Assembly (NCBI GenBank): GCA_964537825.1
Contig: CAZIDL010000022.1
Coordinates: 1-36,369, forward strand
DNA length: 36,369 nt
Source of the DNA: CAZIDL01 sp964537825
GTDB taxonomy: Bacteria; Bacteroidota; Bacteroidia; Flavobacteriales_D; CAYVSK01
Direction of reading: 5' to 3'
Position numbers and translations under genes: made by a program. Positions 21,843-29,570 of the stretch are shown piece after piece. The notes under the pieces are model-generated. The model was not told the origin of the DNA. It saw nothing but the letters and a program-made list of their open reading frames with translations, and made no database searches. Positions within the stretch are counted from its first letter, which is position 1; every line of letters begins with the position of its first letter.

Positions 21843-22390
21843 AGAAGAAGGAAAATGCAAAGGAGCCACAAGTCCTTGTGGTGGACGAAAAGGACCGACC
21901 CAAGGGAGAAATGGATAAGATGGAGGCCCATCGGAAAGGCGTCCTTCACCGTGCTTTTTCAGTACTTCTTTTCGATGGACAAGGACGGCTCCTCCTTCAG
22001 CAAAGGGCTTCCGGAAAATATCATAGCGGAGGGCTATGGTCGAATACTTGTTGCAGTCATCCCTTGCCGGGGGAAAGTGTTGAAGAAGCTGCTGCTAGAA
22101 GGCTTAGGGAAGAAATGGGGATCGATGCACCCTTGGACAAGCTTTTTTCAACCCGCTATTTTCTGGAGGTAGGCAACGGAATGATCGAGCACGAATTGAA
22201 CCATGTCTTATTCGGGATATCGGACCAAGAGCCGGACCCGGACAGCGAAGAAGCAATGGACCGGCACTCTGTGACGCGGGAGGAGGTGGATCAAGAGCTC
22301 CAAAGCTGTCCGGAACGCTTTACCGAATGGTTCAAGGTTATTTGGCAGGAATTCGCTGAATACGAGCGAGCGGTGGAAAAAGAAGGATGA
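21839..22390 (+). CDS. idi: Isopentenyl-diphosphate delta-isomerase (type 1)
   Basis: Interconverts IPP and DMAPP, balancing the C5 units used for carotenoids and other isoprenoids. The 183-residue Nudix-fold protein has the catalytic Cys in NTCCSHP (Cys72), the Nudix-like helix GESVEEAAARRLREEMG, and the acidic IEHELNHV segment holding the catalytic Glu. ATG 21839 overlaps the crtB stop by 4 bases (ATGA), and its own stop overlaps the photolyase ATG in the same way, so translation of the three is coupled. Longer frames starting inside crtB were rejected. Confidence 0.95.
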   Translation: MKKKENAKEPQVLVVDEKDRPKGEMDKMEAHRKGVLHRAFSVLLFDGQGRLLLQQRASGKYHSGGLWSNTCCSHPLPGESVEEAAARRLREEMGIDAPLDKLFSTRYFLEVGNGMIEHELNHVLFGISDQEPDPDSEEAMDRHSVTREEVDQELQSCPERFTEWFKVIWQEFAEYERAVEKEG

Positions 22391-23700
22391 ACGACCCGGA
22401 TCGAGCTCCCTTTACAGTATTCTGGTTCCGGCGGGATCTCCGGCTTCATGACAACATTGGCCTTGCTGAGGCGAGGAAAGAAGGGATGCCGATCCTCCCC
22501 GTCTTCATTTTCGATCCGAAGATCCTCGGATACCTGGAGGAAAAGGCCGATCCACGCGTACAGTTCATCCAGCGACAGGTTGAAGCCCTGGATAGGGAAC
22601 TGAGAAAGCAAGGAAGCGGGATCTTGAGCTTTCACCGGGATCCCGAAATGGCGTTCCGCGAATTGCTACAGGGATACACGATCGGAAGTGTTCATTGCAA
22701 TCGGGACCATGAACCTTATGCCCGGGAACGGGATGGAAAGGTTGAGCAGGTCCTGCAGAATGCAGAGATCCCCTTTGAGCAGCACGACGATCAGAACATC
22801 TTTCCACCGGAGCGGGTCCGAAAGCCTGATGGATCCCCCTATAGGGTCTTCACCCCCTATAAGCGAAAAGCTAAAGACCTCCTAGACCCGAAAGAATTAC
22901 AGGCGACAAGTTCGATCCCGGATGCTTCTCAACTCGTTGCATCTCCTGTAAAGAAGATCCCCTCTCTGGAAGAGCTCGGTTTCATTCCCTCTTCCATCAC
23001 GATACCTGACCGTCGAGCGGATGAGGCGCTCATCCGTTCCTATCACGAAAAACGGGATCTGCCAGCGGAGAAAGGAACGACCCGACTGGGAGTGCACCTT
23101 CGTTTCGGAACGATAAGCATTCGGGAGCTGGCCTTGCAGGGATGGGAACTGAACCATACGCTCCTCGACGAATTGATCTGGCGGGACTTCTTTCAGATGA
23201 TCCTTAGCGAATTCCCTTACGTGGTGAATGCCGCTTTTAAGCCCGAATTCGATCGGGTAGAAGCGCGCCAGGACGAAGAAGGCTTTAAAGCGTGGTGCGA
23301 AGGCCGTACGGGCTATCCGATGGTGGACGCCGGTATGCGTGAACTCAAAGCGACCGGCTATATGCACAACCGTTGCCGGATGGTGACAGCCAGTTTCCTG
23401 ACCAAACATCTTCTAATAGACCGACGGTGGGGGGAAGCTTGGTTCGCAAGAAAGCTTCTCGATCACGAGTTAGCCTCTAATAACGGCAATTGGCAGTGGG
23501 CCGCCGGGTGTGGTTGCGATGCTGCACCCTATTTCAGGATATTCAACCCTCAGCGGCAGCTCGAACGGTTCGATCCCGAACTTCGCTATGTTGCGGAATG
23601 GGTGCCGGAATACGGGACCAAGGCCTATCCGGATCCCATCGTGGAACACGAATACGCAAGAGATCGTGCGCTCAAGGCCTATAAAGCCGGTCTGGCATGA
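22387..23700 (+). CDS. phrB: Deoxyribodipyrimidine photolyase (CPD class I)
   Basis: Repairs UV-induced cyclobutane pyrimidine dimers using blue light and FAD. The 437-residue protein has the N-terminal antenna domain (VFWFRRDLRLHDN at residues 11-23) and the C-terminal FAD domain: HLRFGTISIREL, LIWRDFF, MVDAGMRELKATGYMHNRCRM and ELASNNGNWQWAAGCGCDAAPYFRIFNP. These fit class I CPD photolyases; a cryptochrome role cannot be excluded. Of the Trp electron-transfer triad, two Trp are present (NGNWQW, AEWVPE), but the outer one is Tyr325 (TGYMHNR instead of TGWMHNR). It overlaps idi by 4 bases. Photolyase next to crtB is a recurrent light-regulated arrangement in bacteria. Confidence 0.93.
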   Translation: MNDPDRAPFTVFWFRRDLRLHDNIGLAEARKEGMPILPVFIFDPKILGYLEEKADPRVQFIQRQVEALDRELRKQGSGILSFHRDPEMAFRELLQGYTIGSVHCNRDHEPYARERDGKVEQVLQNAEIPFEQHDDQNIFPPERVRKPDGSPYRVFTPYKRKAKDLLDPKELQATSSIPDASQLVASPVKKIPSLEELGFIPSSITIPDRRADEALIRSYHEKRDLPAEKGTTRLGVHLRFGTISIRELALQGWELNHTLLDELIWRDFFQMILSEFPYVVNAAFKPEFDRVEARQDEEGFKAWCEGRTGYPMVDAGMRELKATGYMHNRCRMVTASFLTKHLLIDRRWGEAWFARKLLDHELASNNGNWQWAAGCGCDAAPYFRIFNPQRQLERFDPELRYVAEWVPEYGTKAYPDPIVEHEYARDRALKAYKAGLA

Positions 23701-23759
23701 AGGGAGATCCGAGAACATTCGCGATCCAAAACTTGTTAAAAAAAGAGCTATCGGGCTGG

Positions 23760-23779
23760 AAAATCCGTAACGGGTTTTT
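23760..23779 (+). terminator. Terminator-like hairpin after the photolyase gene
   Basis: AAAATCCG-TAA-CGGGTTTT forms an 8-bp stem with one T/G wobble, followed by TTG. It lies 59 bases after the photolyase stop and would divide the island into crtB-idi-phr and peroxiredoxin-crtZ-crtY units. No TAnnTTTG box was found between it and the next gene, so read-through may feed the second half. Confidence 0.5.
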
Positions 23780-23815
23780 GTCATCTCTGATGTGGGAAAG
23801 AAAAACGGAAGGCAC

Positions 23816-24337
23816 ATGATCGACGCGATCACGGATCAGGGAGATTCAGTCCTGGGTTTATCCAATGAACGGCCACTCCTCTTGGTATTCTTACGGCAGT
23901 TCGGATGCCCGTTCTGCCGGGAAGCGATGACCGATCTTTCGGAGCAAAGGCAACGCATCGAATCTGAAGGAGTACAGCCGGTGCTGGTGCATATGACGAG
24001 CGAACACTATGCGCGTCAGATACTGAGCGTGTACGAACTCGACGACCTACCCCGGGTCAGCGATCCCGAACAGGTCTTCTACCACAATTTCGGCCTTCGA
24101 AGAGGGAGTTTTTGGCAGATCTTCGGGATGAAGACTTGGTTCCGCTTGCTTTCAGCATCTTTAGCGAAAGGTCATTTGCTCGGTAAGATCAAAGGAGACC
24201 AATTCCAGATGCCCGGGGTCTTCCTTTTGGAGAATGAACGCATCAAGGATGCGTACAAACATCGAAGTGCCTGCGACCGGCCTTCTTATGAGAAATTAGC
24301 GCTTTCAGGAAGGCAGCTCCATGAAGAGACCTCCTGA
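23816..24337 (+). CDS. Peroxiredoxin-like thioredoxin-fold protein (AhpC/TSA-2 type)
   Basis: A 173-residue thioredoxin-fold protein with a redox-active C-x-x-C (Cys31 and Cys34 in FLRQFGCPFCREA). This opening and the later MPGVFLLENERIKDAYKHRSACDRPSYEKL resemble the SelL/PRXL2-like peroxiredoxin family, in which the Cys pair reduces peroxides or other oxidants. No signal peptide is seen, so it is cytoplasmic. The start is ATG 23816; GTG 23792 is possible. It sits between the photolyase and crtZ genes, 18 bases before crtZ, so a role in light-driven oxidative stress is a reasonable inference. The donor that re-reduces it is unknown. Confidence 0.75.
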   Translation: MIDAITDQGDSVLGLSNERPLLLVFLRQFGCPFCREAMTDLSEQRQRIESEGVQPVLVHMTSEHYARQILSVYELDDLPRVSDPEQVFYHNFGLRRGSFWQIFGMKTWFRLLSASLAKGHLLGKIKGDQFQMPGVFLLENERIKDAYKHRSACDRPSYEKLALSGRQLHEETS

Positions 24338-24355
24338 TAAAAGCAGAACCTAAGA

Positions 24356-24835
24356 ATGCTGCTCCATATAGTCACCTTTTTGCTGGCCTTTGCTTTCATG
24401 GAGTTCATGGCTTGGTTCACTCACAAGTACGTGATGCACGGCATCCTATGGGTCCTCCACCGCGATCATCATGTCCATGAGGAAGGTTTCTTTGAAAAGA
24501 ACGATGCCTTCTTTCTGATCTTTGCCACCCCTAGCATGCTGGCGATCGGATACGGAGGCTTGTACGGGCCCTCCTGGTTGATCACCCTGGGAGCCGGCAT
24601 CGCCGCCTATGGTTTCACTTACTTCCTCGTGCACGATGTGTTCATCCACCGACGCTTCAAGTGGTTCAGGAACAGTGACCATCCTTATTTGCGAGCGCTT
24701 CAGCGTGCTCACCGAACACACCACAAGTACCTGACCAAAGAGGACGGTGAATGTTTCGGTATGCTGGTCGTCCCTTGGCGTTTCTATCAAGAGGCTCGCC
24801 AAAAGAAAGACAGGCGTAGCAGCAATGCCGGATGA
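24356..24835 (+). CDS. crtZ: Beta-carotene hydroxylase CrtZ
   Basis: Adds 3-hydroxyl groups to beta-carotene rings, giving cryptoxanthin and then zeaxanthin, in the membrane. The 159-residue protein has the His clusters of the di-iron fatty-acid-hydroxylase superfamily: H23KYVMH28, H35RDHHVH41, the HDVFIH segment and the final HRTHHKY. At least three membrane helices are visible (residues about 1-22, 50-70, 72-95). It overlaps crtY by 11 bases, which links cyclisation and hydroxylation. The final pigment may be zeaxanthin unless other enzymes act elsewhere in the genome. Confidence 0.94.
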   Translation: MLLHIVTFLLAFAFMEFMAWFTHKYVMHGILWVLHRDHHVHEEGFFEKNDAFFLIFATPSMLAIGYGGLYGPSWLITLGAGIAAYGFTYFLVHDVFIHRRFKWFRNSDHPYLRALQRAHRTHHKYLTKEDGECFGMLVVPWRFYQEARQKKDRRSSNAG

Positions 24836-25529
24836 ATACCTCTACCTCTTTCTGAACGGTGTTAGCATCGTTTTTCCATTGTTTTGGAGTTTCGATCCCC
24901 GGATTCGTTTTGCCTCCAAGTGGAGAGCATTCGTCCCGGCCATATTGATCCCGGCTGTTCTTTTCATCGCATGGGATGTGTTGTATACCCACCTCGGAGT
25001 TTGGGGCTTCAACGAACGCTACTTGACGGGGAGCAAGCTCTTCGATCTTCCGGTAGAAGAACTTCTTTTTTTCATTTGCATTCCTTACGCCTGCCTCTTT
25101 ATTTACGAGGTGGTCCGGGTCTGGTGGAGAAAGGACCCCTTTTACGAGCAGCGTTTCAATATCGCCTACTTCTTGGCCGCTGCTCTCGTATTGACCGGTA
25201 TCCTCAATCTTGATAAGCGTTATACGGGTGTCACCTTTATCCTGACAGGGACCTTCCTTTTCTTCCTCGCCTATTTGCTAAGGCCGAAGTGGCTCGGGAG
25301 CCTTTTTCTGGCCTATCTCATCATCCTGATACCTTTCTTCATCATTAACGGAGTGCTTACTGGTGCCGGGATCGAAGAGGAGATCGTGCGATATGCCGAT
25401 AACGAGAATTTGGGGATCCGCATGTACTCGATACCTGTAGAGGACACCTTCTACGGACTCCTTCTGATCATGATGAACGTGACCGTCTTCGAACAGCTTC
25501 TGCGAAGGAATGCCACCCGACGTATATAA
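24825..25529 (+). CDS. crtY: Lycopene beta-cyclase, fused CrtYc/CrtYd type
   Basis: Cyclises lycopene to beta-carotene in the membrane. The 234-residue protein is a fusion of two similar halves of about 110 residues, each mostly membrane helices, and each carrying the family acidic motif: PVEE at 76-79 (DLPVEELLFF) and PVED at 204-207 (SIPVEDTFYG). This is the non-FAD heterodimeric-type cyclase of Gram-positive bacteria, archaea and fungi, also found fused in some Bacteroidota. I chose ATG 24825 over an upstream GTG-like start inside crtZ because it gives MPDEYLYLFLNG, a normal N-terminus. It follows crtZ by overlap. Confidence 0.9.
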   Translation: MPDEYLYLFLNGVSIVFPLFWSFDPRIRFASKWRAFVPAILIPAVLFIAWDVLYTHLGVWGFNERYLTGSKLFDLPVEELLFFICIPYACLFIYEVVRVWWRKDPFYEQRFNIAYFLAAALVLTGILNLDKRYTGVTFILTGTFLFFLAYLLRPKWLGSLFLAYLIILIPFFIINGVLTGAGIEEEIVRYADNENLGIRMYSIPVEDTFYGLLLIMMNVTVFEQLLRRNATRRI

Positions 25530-25645
25530 AGTTTCCGCAAGGGCCATGCATCCTTAGCCCTTCTTTGGAAGGAAGCTTTGGGAACGCAACCCTCGATCCA
25601 TAGATGCCGTAACTTTCGGAACGGCGAACCAAGCTCCTGAGCATC

Positions 25646-26113
25646 ATGGACGATAAGCCTCCATCAGGAAAACCCTTCCGGAAAAGCGATGGAACACTCG
25701 TTCGCGACGTGGGAGCTTACGTTGGTGAATGGCTTAAGCAACACCCCTCCAGCGAAGTTCATGTAGGCTGCGATTCCAAGACCCGGTCCGAGACCATCAA
25801 ATTCTCCACGGTCATTTGCATGCGGGAGATCGGGAAAGGAGTACACGAGATCCATCGGAACGAGTACGAACGCCATCGGGGAGATAAGATGGAACGGCTT
25901 TGGCGAGAGGTGAGCAAAGCGCTTTCCATCGCCGAAGAACTCAAGGATATTGCTTCGATCACGATCCACGTCGATCTGAACAGCGACGAGAGGGCAAAAT
26001 CCCACAGCCTCTACGATGCGAGCATCGGGATGATCAAAGGGATGGGGTTCGAAGCCCTTGGTAAACCGGATGCATGGGCAGCTACTTCCGGTGCCAACAA
26101 ACATTGTGAATAA
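25646..26113 (+). CDS. YkuK/DUF458-family RNase H-like protein
   Basis: A cytoplasmic protein of 155 residues that resembles the DUF458 (YkuK) family, predicted to have an RNase H-like fold. Seen: strand-Asp EVHVGCDSKTRSETIKFSTVICM (Asp at about residue 43), the helix ERLWREVSKALSIAEEL, the second strand ITIHVDLNSDER with an Asp, and the late motif GKPDAWAATSGANKH. The acidic residues on strands could bind metal as in RNase H. The role is unknown; sporulation in Bacillus is often mentioned for relatives. It lies 116 bases after crtY and 54 before the SRPBCC gene, so it may or may not belong to the island. ATG 25646. Confidence 0.75.
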   Translation: MDDKPPSGKPFRKSDGTLVRDVGAYVGEWLKQHPSSEVHVGCDSKTRSETIKFSTVICMREIGKGVHEIHRNEYERHRGDKMERLWREVSKALSIAEELKDIASITIHVDLNSDERAKSHSLYDASIGMIKGMGFEALGKPDAWAATSGANKHCE

Positions 26114-26136
26114 AAAACTTAAAAAATTCTTCAACA
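26104..26136 (+). promoter_or_regulatory. Degenerate copy of the crtB operator before the SRPBCC gene
   Basis: TTCAACAAAATG (26130-26141) matches 11 of 12 bases of TTAAACAAAATG at the crtB start. TTGTGAA (26104-26110) is an imperfect inverted partner 19 bases upstream. The stretch is A-rich and free of genes. It may bind the same regulator as the crtB repeat. Confidence 0.35.
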
Positions 26137-26167
26137 AAATGCCGCTCGTTCGGGTTCTTAACTTGAA

Positions 26168-26650
26168 ATGAGCCGTTTGCGAAGATTCTCCACGGAACAG
26201 TTCCTTCCCATCAAGATCCATGAGGCCTGGGATTTCCTCTCCAACCCTGCTAACCTATCCCGCATCACACCAGAAGGGATGGGTTTTGAGATCCTTGGTG
26301 AAGTACCGGAGGAAGCCTACCCCGGCTTGATCGTGGAATACCGCGTGCGACCTCTCTTCGGGATCCCGGTCCGATGGACCACCGAGATCACCCATGTAGA
26401 AGCCCCCTACTATTTCGTCGATGAACAAAGGAGCGGCCCATATGCCTTTTGGCATCACAAGCACTTTTTGGAAGAATGGGAGGGAGGGGTGATGATGAAG
26501 GACCTTATCCATTACCGGATGCCCTTCGGTCCCATTGGCGACTTGGTCCATCCGATACTGGTCCGGCCCAAGTTGAAAGAGATCTTCGGTACACGGAGAA
26601 GGGTCTTTCAGACCTTTTTTGAAGAAAGAGCAGCAGCGGGAACGGACTGA
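26168..26650 (+). CDS. SRPBCC-family ligand-binding protein
   Basis: A 160-residue protein with the START-like helix-grip fold: the opening FSTEQFLPIKIHEAWDFLSNPANLSRITP, a beta run GLIVEYRVRPLFGIPVRWTTEITHVEAPYYFVDEQRSGPYAFWHHKHFLEEWEGGVMMKDLIHYRMPFG (quoted as landmarks: RWTTEI, FWHHKHF, MKDLIHYRMPFG) and a final helix LKEIFGTRRRVFQTFFEE. These proteins bind hydrophobic ligands. Members of this type are commonly encoded near photolyase and carotenoid genes under light-responsive regulation, which suggests a lipid or isoprenoid ligand. It ends 22 bases from the convergent dut. A partial copy of the crtB operator lies just upstream. Confidence 0.82.
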   Translation: MSRLRRFSTEQFLPIKIHEAWDFLSNPANLSRITPEGMGFEILGEVPEEAYPGLIVEYRVRPLFGIPVRWTTEITHVEAPYYFVDEQRSGPYAFWHHKHFLEEWEGGVMMKDLIHYRMPFGPIGDLVHPILVRPKLKEIFGTRRRVFQTFFEERAAAGTD

Positions 26651-26672
26651 TGAAGTCTCTTCGAAAGAGCGA

Positions 26673-27104
26673 TCATCTCCCCGTGCTACCGAATCCCCCT
26701 TTCCCGCGCTCACTCTCATCCAACACTTCCACTTCCTTCCAATCCACGCGTTCGTGTGCAGCGATCACCATCTGCGCGATCCGTTCGCCGTCCTCGATCC
26801 TGAATGAAGCATTCGAAAGATTGGCGAGGAGTACTTTGACCTCCCCCCTATAATCGGCATCAATGGTGCCAGGGGTGTTAAGAAGGGTGATACCGTGCTT
26901 GTAAGCCAAGCCGCTCCGCGGCCTCAATTGAGCTTCATACCCTTTGGGGAGTTCGATATGGAGCCCTGTGGGGACCAGACTTCGCTCGAGGGGGTCCAGG
27001 GTGACAGGTTCTTCCAGGTCCGCTGAAAGGTCCATGCCTGCTGCATCCTCGGTCTTGTATTCCGGGAGTCCGTGTTTGTTCTTATTGACGATCCGAACTT
27101 CCAT
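26673..27104 (-). CDS. dut: dUTP diphosphatase
   Basis: Hydrolyses dUTP to dUMP and PPi, keeping uracil out of DNA. The 143-residue protein has all five trimeric dUTPase motifs: AAGMDLSA (1), RPRSGLA (2), TIDADYRGEVKVLLAN (3), ERIAQMVIA (4) and RGKGGFGSTG at the C-terminus (5), the last covering the active site. I chose ATG 27104, which gives MEVRIVNKNKHGLPEY as in relatives; a TTG six bases earlier overlaps the flippase stop. It lies 2 bases after the flippase gene, and the pair is probably one operon, an arrangement common in Bacteroidota. Confidence 0.96.
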   Translation of the reverse strand: MEVRIVNKNKHGLPEYKTEDAAGMDLSADLEEPVTLDPLERSLVPTGLHIELPKGYEAQLRPRSGLAYKHGITLLNTPGTIDADYRGEVKVLLANLSNASFRIEDGERIAQMVIAAHERVDWKEVEVLDESERGKGGFGSTGR

Positions 27105-27106
27105 AT

Positions 27107-28648
27107 TCAATAGCGCTTATTTAGGAGCGAGCGAAATTCATCTCTTTGGACCCCTAACGCCACCCCTAGAAATGCCAAAAAGAAGAAAGAGTGAACGCTG
27201 TATTTCAGCCAGGGATCCTGGAGGGCAAGGTATTCACTCAAACCGTAAAGGGCAAGGGCAACCCCTAAAAGGATACCGATCCGTCCTAGTTGATACCCGA
27301 TCGCATAGTAGCGGCGGGAAAGGGCATAGGATATCAAAACCATCGTCCCGTAGCAGGCAAAGGTAGACCACGCTGACCCTACATATCCGAAACGGGGTAT
27401 CAGGAAGTAGTTCCCCACGATCGTCACCAATGCACCGATACCCGAAATATAGGCTCCAAAGCGCGTACGCTCCGTGAGTTTGTACCAAAAGGAAAGGTTG
27501 TAGAAGAAACCGTACAGCACGTAAGCCATAAGCAAGATCGGCACGATATGAAGCCCGCTCCAGTATTCTTCTTTTTGGAGGAAATGCTTGATCAGATCGA
27601 GGTAAAGCAAGACCCCTAGGAACATGGTGGAAGCTACGACGGCGAACCAGGTCATTACCCGGGAATAGGTCCGCCCGGGATCAGAATCCTTTTCTCTGGC
27701 AAAGAAGAAGGGTTCAGCAGCATAGCGGAAGGCCTGCACAAAGAGAGAGAGCAGGATGGCGACCTTGTAGACTGCGCCATAGATCCCCACTTGAGTTAAA
27801 GCCGCTTCTTTTCCCTCGGTATCGATCAACATGCGCTTCAGCATGATCCGGTCGATCGTCTCGTTGATGATCCCCATAAGTCCTGCGATAAGGAGTGGGA
27901 AGCCGTAGCTCAGCATCCTGCGCAACAGGTCGGGATCGATCCTTAAACGCCCCTTGAGCATCGTCGGAGTAAGGAGCAGGAACTTCACGATGCTGGCCAC
28001 GAGGTTCGCGATGAAAACATAGCCCACTCCGATATCATGATCGTAAAAGTTCGCCAGGAGCCAGTCCGGCATACCGAACCATTCGACGAGCCAGCCTCCG
28101 CTGGAGATCTTACCGGCTTCGATCAAATAGGCCGGCATCAGATATCCTACAAAGAAGACATTGAGACCTATATTGACCCCGATATTGATGAGATTGATAC
28201 CAGCGAATCTCTTGGCCCGGTTTTCCTCCCGCAAGCGGGCCAAAGGGATGGTCGAAACAGCATCAAGTCCCACGATAAAGGCGAACCAGATCACATATTC
28301 CATGTTATCGGGATAGCGAAGCCACTCAGCGATAGGCTGAGCGAAGAGGATCGACAATAGAATAAAGAGCGAGGAACTCCCTAAAAGGGTAAGCACCGTG
28401 CTCCCGAATACCGTAGAACTATCGGTATCCGAACGGGAAGAGAAGCGGAAATAAGCCACCTCCATGCCATAGGTCAGAAGCACCACCAGGAAAGCCACAT
28501 AAGCGTACATTTCCGTGATGATCCCGTACTGCTCAGCCACGAACATGGCCGTATGCAACGGAACGAGCAGGTAATTCAGGAACCGCCCGACGATGCTGCT
28601 CAGGCCGTAGATGAAGGTCTGACCGGCCAGTGCACGGATAGAGGGCAT
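27107..28648 (-). CDS. Wzx-type polysaccharide flippase
   Basis: A 513-residue inner-membrane protein of the MOP superfamily with about 14 helices, predicted to flip lipid-linked oligosaccharides across the membrane. Family hallmarks are the N-terminal LAGQTFIYGLSSIVGRFLNYLLVPLHT, typical of oligosaccharide flippases, EQYGIITEMYAYV, a central KRMLIDTEGKEAALTQVGIYGAVYKVAILL and LVTIVGNYFLIPRFGYVGSAWST near the end. Sugar-transferase genes are absent nearby, so its substrate cannot be inferred; peptidoglycan precursor flipping is a less likely alternative. It precedes dut with a 2-base gap. The start ATG 28648 is clear; no TAnnTTTG box was found upstream. Confidence 0.85.
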   Translation of the reverse strand: MPSIRALAGQTFIYGLSSIVGRFLNYLLVPLHTAMFVAEQYGIITEMYAYVAFLVVLLTYGMEVAYFRFSSRSDTDSSTVFGSTVLTLLGSSSLFILLSILFAQPIAEWLRYPDNMEYVIWFAFIVGLDAVSTIPLARLREENRAKRFAGINLINIGVNIGLNVFFVGYLMPAYLIEAGKISSGGWLVEWFGMPDWLLANFYDHDIGVGYVFIANLVASIVKFLLLTPTMLKGRLRIDPDLLRRMLSYGFPLLIAGLMGIINETIDRIMLKRMLIDTEGKEAALTQVGIYGAVYKVAILLSLFVQAFRYAAEPFFFAREKDSDPGRTYSRVMTWFAVVASTMFLGVLLYLDLIKHFLQKEEYWSGLHIVPILLMAYVLYGFFYNLSFWYKLTERTRFGAYISGIGALVTIVGNYFLIPRFGYVGSAWSTFACYGTMVLISYALSRRYYAIGYQLGRIGILLGVALALYGLSEYLALQDPWLKYSVHSFFFLAFLGVALGVQRDEFRSLLNKRY

Positions 28649-28710
28649 GGGACGCAGGCTAAAGTGAGAAAAAGGCCGGTGTCAGAAAAGGTTTACGGAG
28701 AGCCTTCGGC

Positions 28711-29493
28711 TTAGTTACCGCCGAACTCCGGTTTCCGCTTGTTCAGGAACGCATCGGTCCCTTCTTTGAAATCGGCTGTCCCGAAACACTCACCAAAGCC
28801 GTTCACTTCCTCCTGGAACCCGTCCTTGTCCTTATCGCTTTCAGCGTTCACACATCGAATGGCCACGCTGATCGCACTTGGTGAGTTCTTAGATATCGAA
28901 ACAGCTAGTTCCTGGGCTTTCTCCCGGCATTCTTCGACCCCTTCGGTCACGTGGTTCACCAATCCCCACGCCTGAGCTTCGTCAGGCTTGATCATACCAG
29001 CGGTCATGATCATCTCAAAGGCCTTGCCTTTTCCCACCAATTGCGTCAAACGCTGAGTTCCTCCATATCCCGGTATCACACCGAGGGAGGTTTCGGGGAG
29101 CCCGAGCTTGGCATTGGAGGAGGCTACCCGTATATGGGCGGCCATAGCAAGTTCCAATCCGCCACCCAACGCAAAACCGTTGACGGCAGCGATGGAAGGT
29201 TTGGAAAGCTGTTCCAGCTTGCTGAACAGCTTGTCGTGCCCGTCCTGACTGAGATTTTTGCCTTCTTCTACACTGAAATCAGCGAATTCCGCTATATCAG
29301 CACCTGCCACGAAGGCTTTTTCACCAGCTCCAGTAAGAACGATAACGCGAACCTCATCCCGCTTCTCTGCATCATCCAACGCTTCTCCCAGCTCGCTGAT
29401 CGTGGCTCGGTCCAGAGCGTTCATCTTGTCGGGCCGGTTCACGGTGATCGTCATGATGCTGTTCTGCACGTCGGTAAGGATGTTCTCAGCCAT
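28711..29493 (-). CDS. Enoyl-CoA hydratase/isomerase family protein
   Basis: Hydrates trans-2-enoyl-CoA in beta-oxidation or a related pathway. The 260-residue crotonase-fold protein has the oxyanion-hole segments GEKAFVAGADI and NGFALGGGLELAMAAH, and both catalytic Glu: one in GGGLELA and one in PETSLGVIPGYGGTQRL. With both Glu present it is likely a true hydratase rather than an isomerase or decarboxylase. The C-terminal helix ends FLNKRKPEFGGN. No beta-oxidation partner lies beside it. ATG 29493 is preceded by a TACCTTTG box and a 5' hairpin, so it is transcribed alone. Confidence 0.93.
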   Translation of the reverse strand: MAENILTDVQNSIMTITVNRPDKMNALDRATISELGEALDDAEKRDEVRVIVLTGAGEKAFVAGADIAEFADFSVEEGKNLSQDGHDKLFSKLEQLSKPSIAAVNGFALGGGLELAMAAHIRVASSNAKLGLPETSLGVIPGYGGTQRLTQLVGKGKAFEMIMTAGMIKPDEAQAWGLVNHVTEGVEECREKAQELAVSISKNSPSAISVAIRCVNAESDKDKDGFQEEVNGFGECFGTADFKEGTDAFLNKRKPEFGGN

Positions 29494-29507
29494 GATCCAG
29501 GTTTTTT

Positions 29508-29530
29508 TCCGTTCGGACGGATCAAAGGTA
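29508..29530 (-). promoter_or_regulatory. -7 box and 5' leader hairpin of the enoyl-CoA hydratase gene
   Basis: On the minus strand TACCTTTG (29530-29523) fits TAnnTTTG. Directly after it TCCGT-CCGA-ACGGA forms a 5-bp hairpin followed by seven A. The hairpin would be at the very 5' end of the mRNA, a place where such structures slow decay. The leader is about 25 bases. Confidence 0.5.
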
Positions 29531-29570
29531 GGAAGATCAGGGATCCCTCACTCCTCGCTCGCAACCCTTC

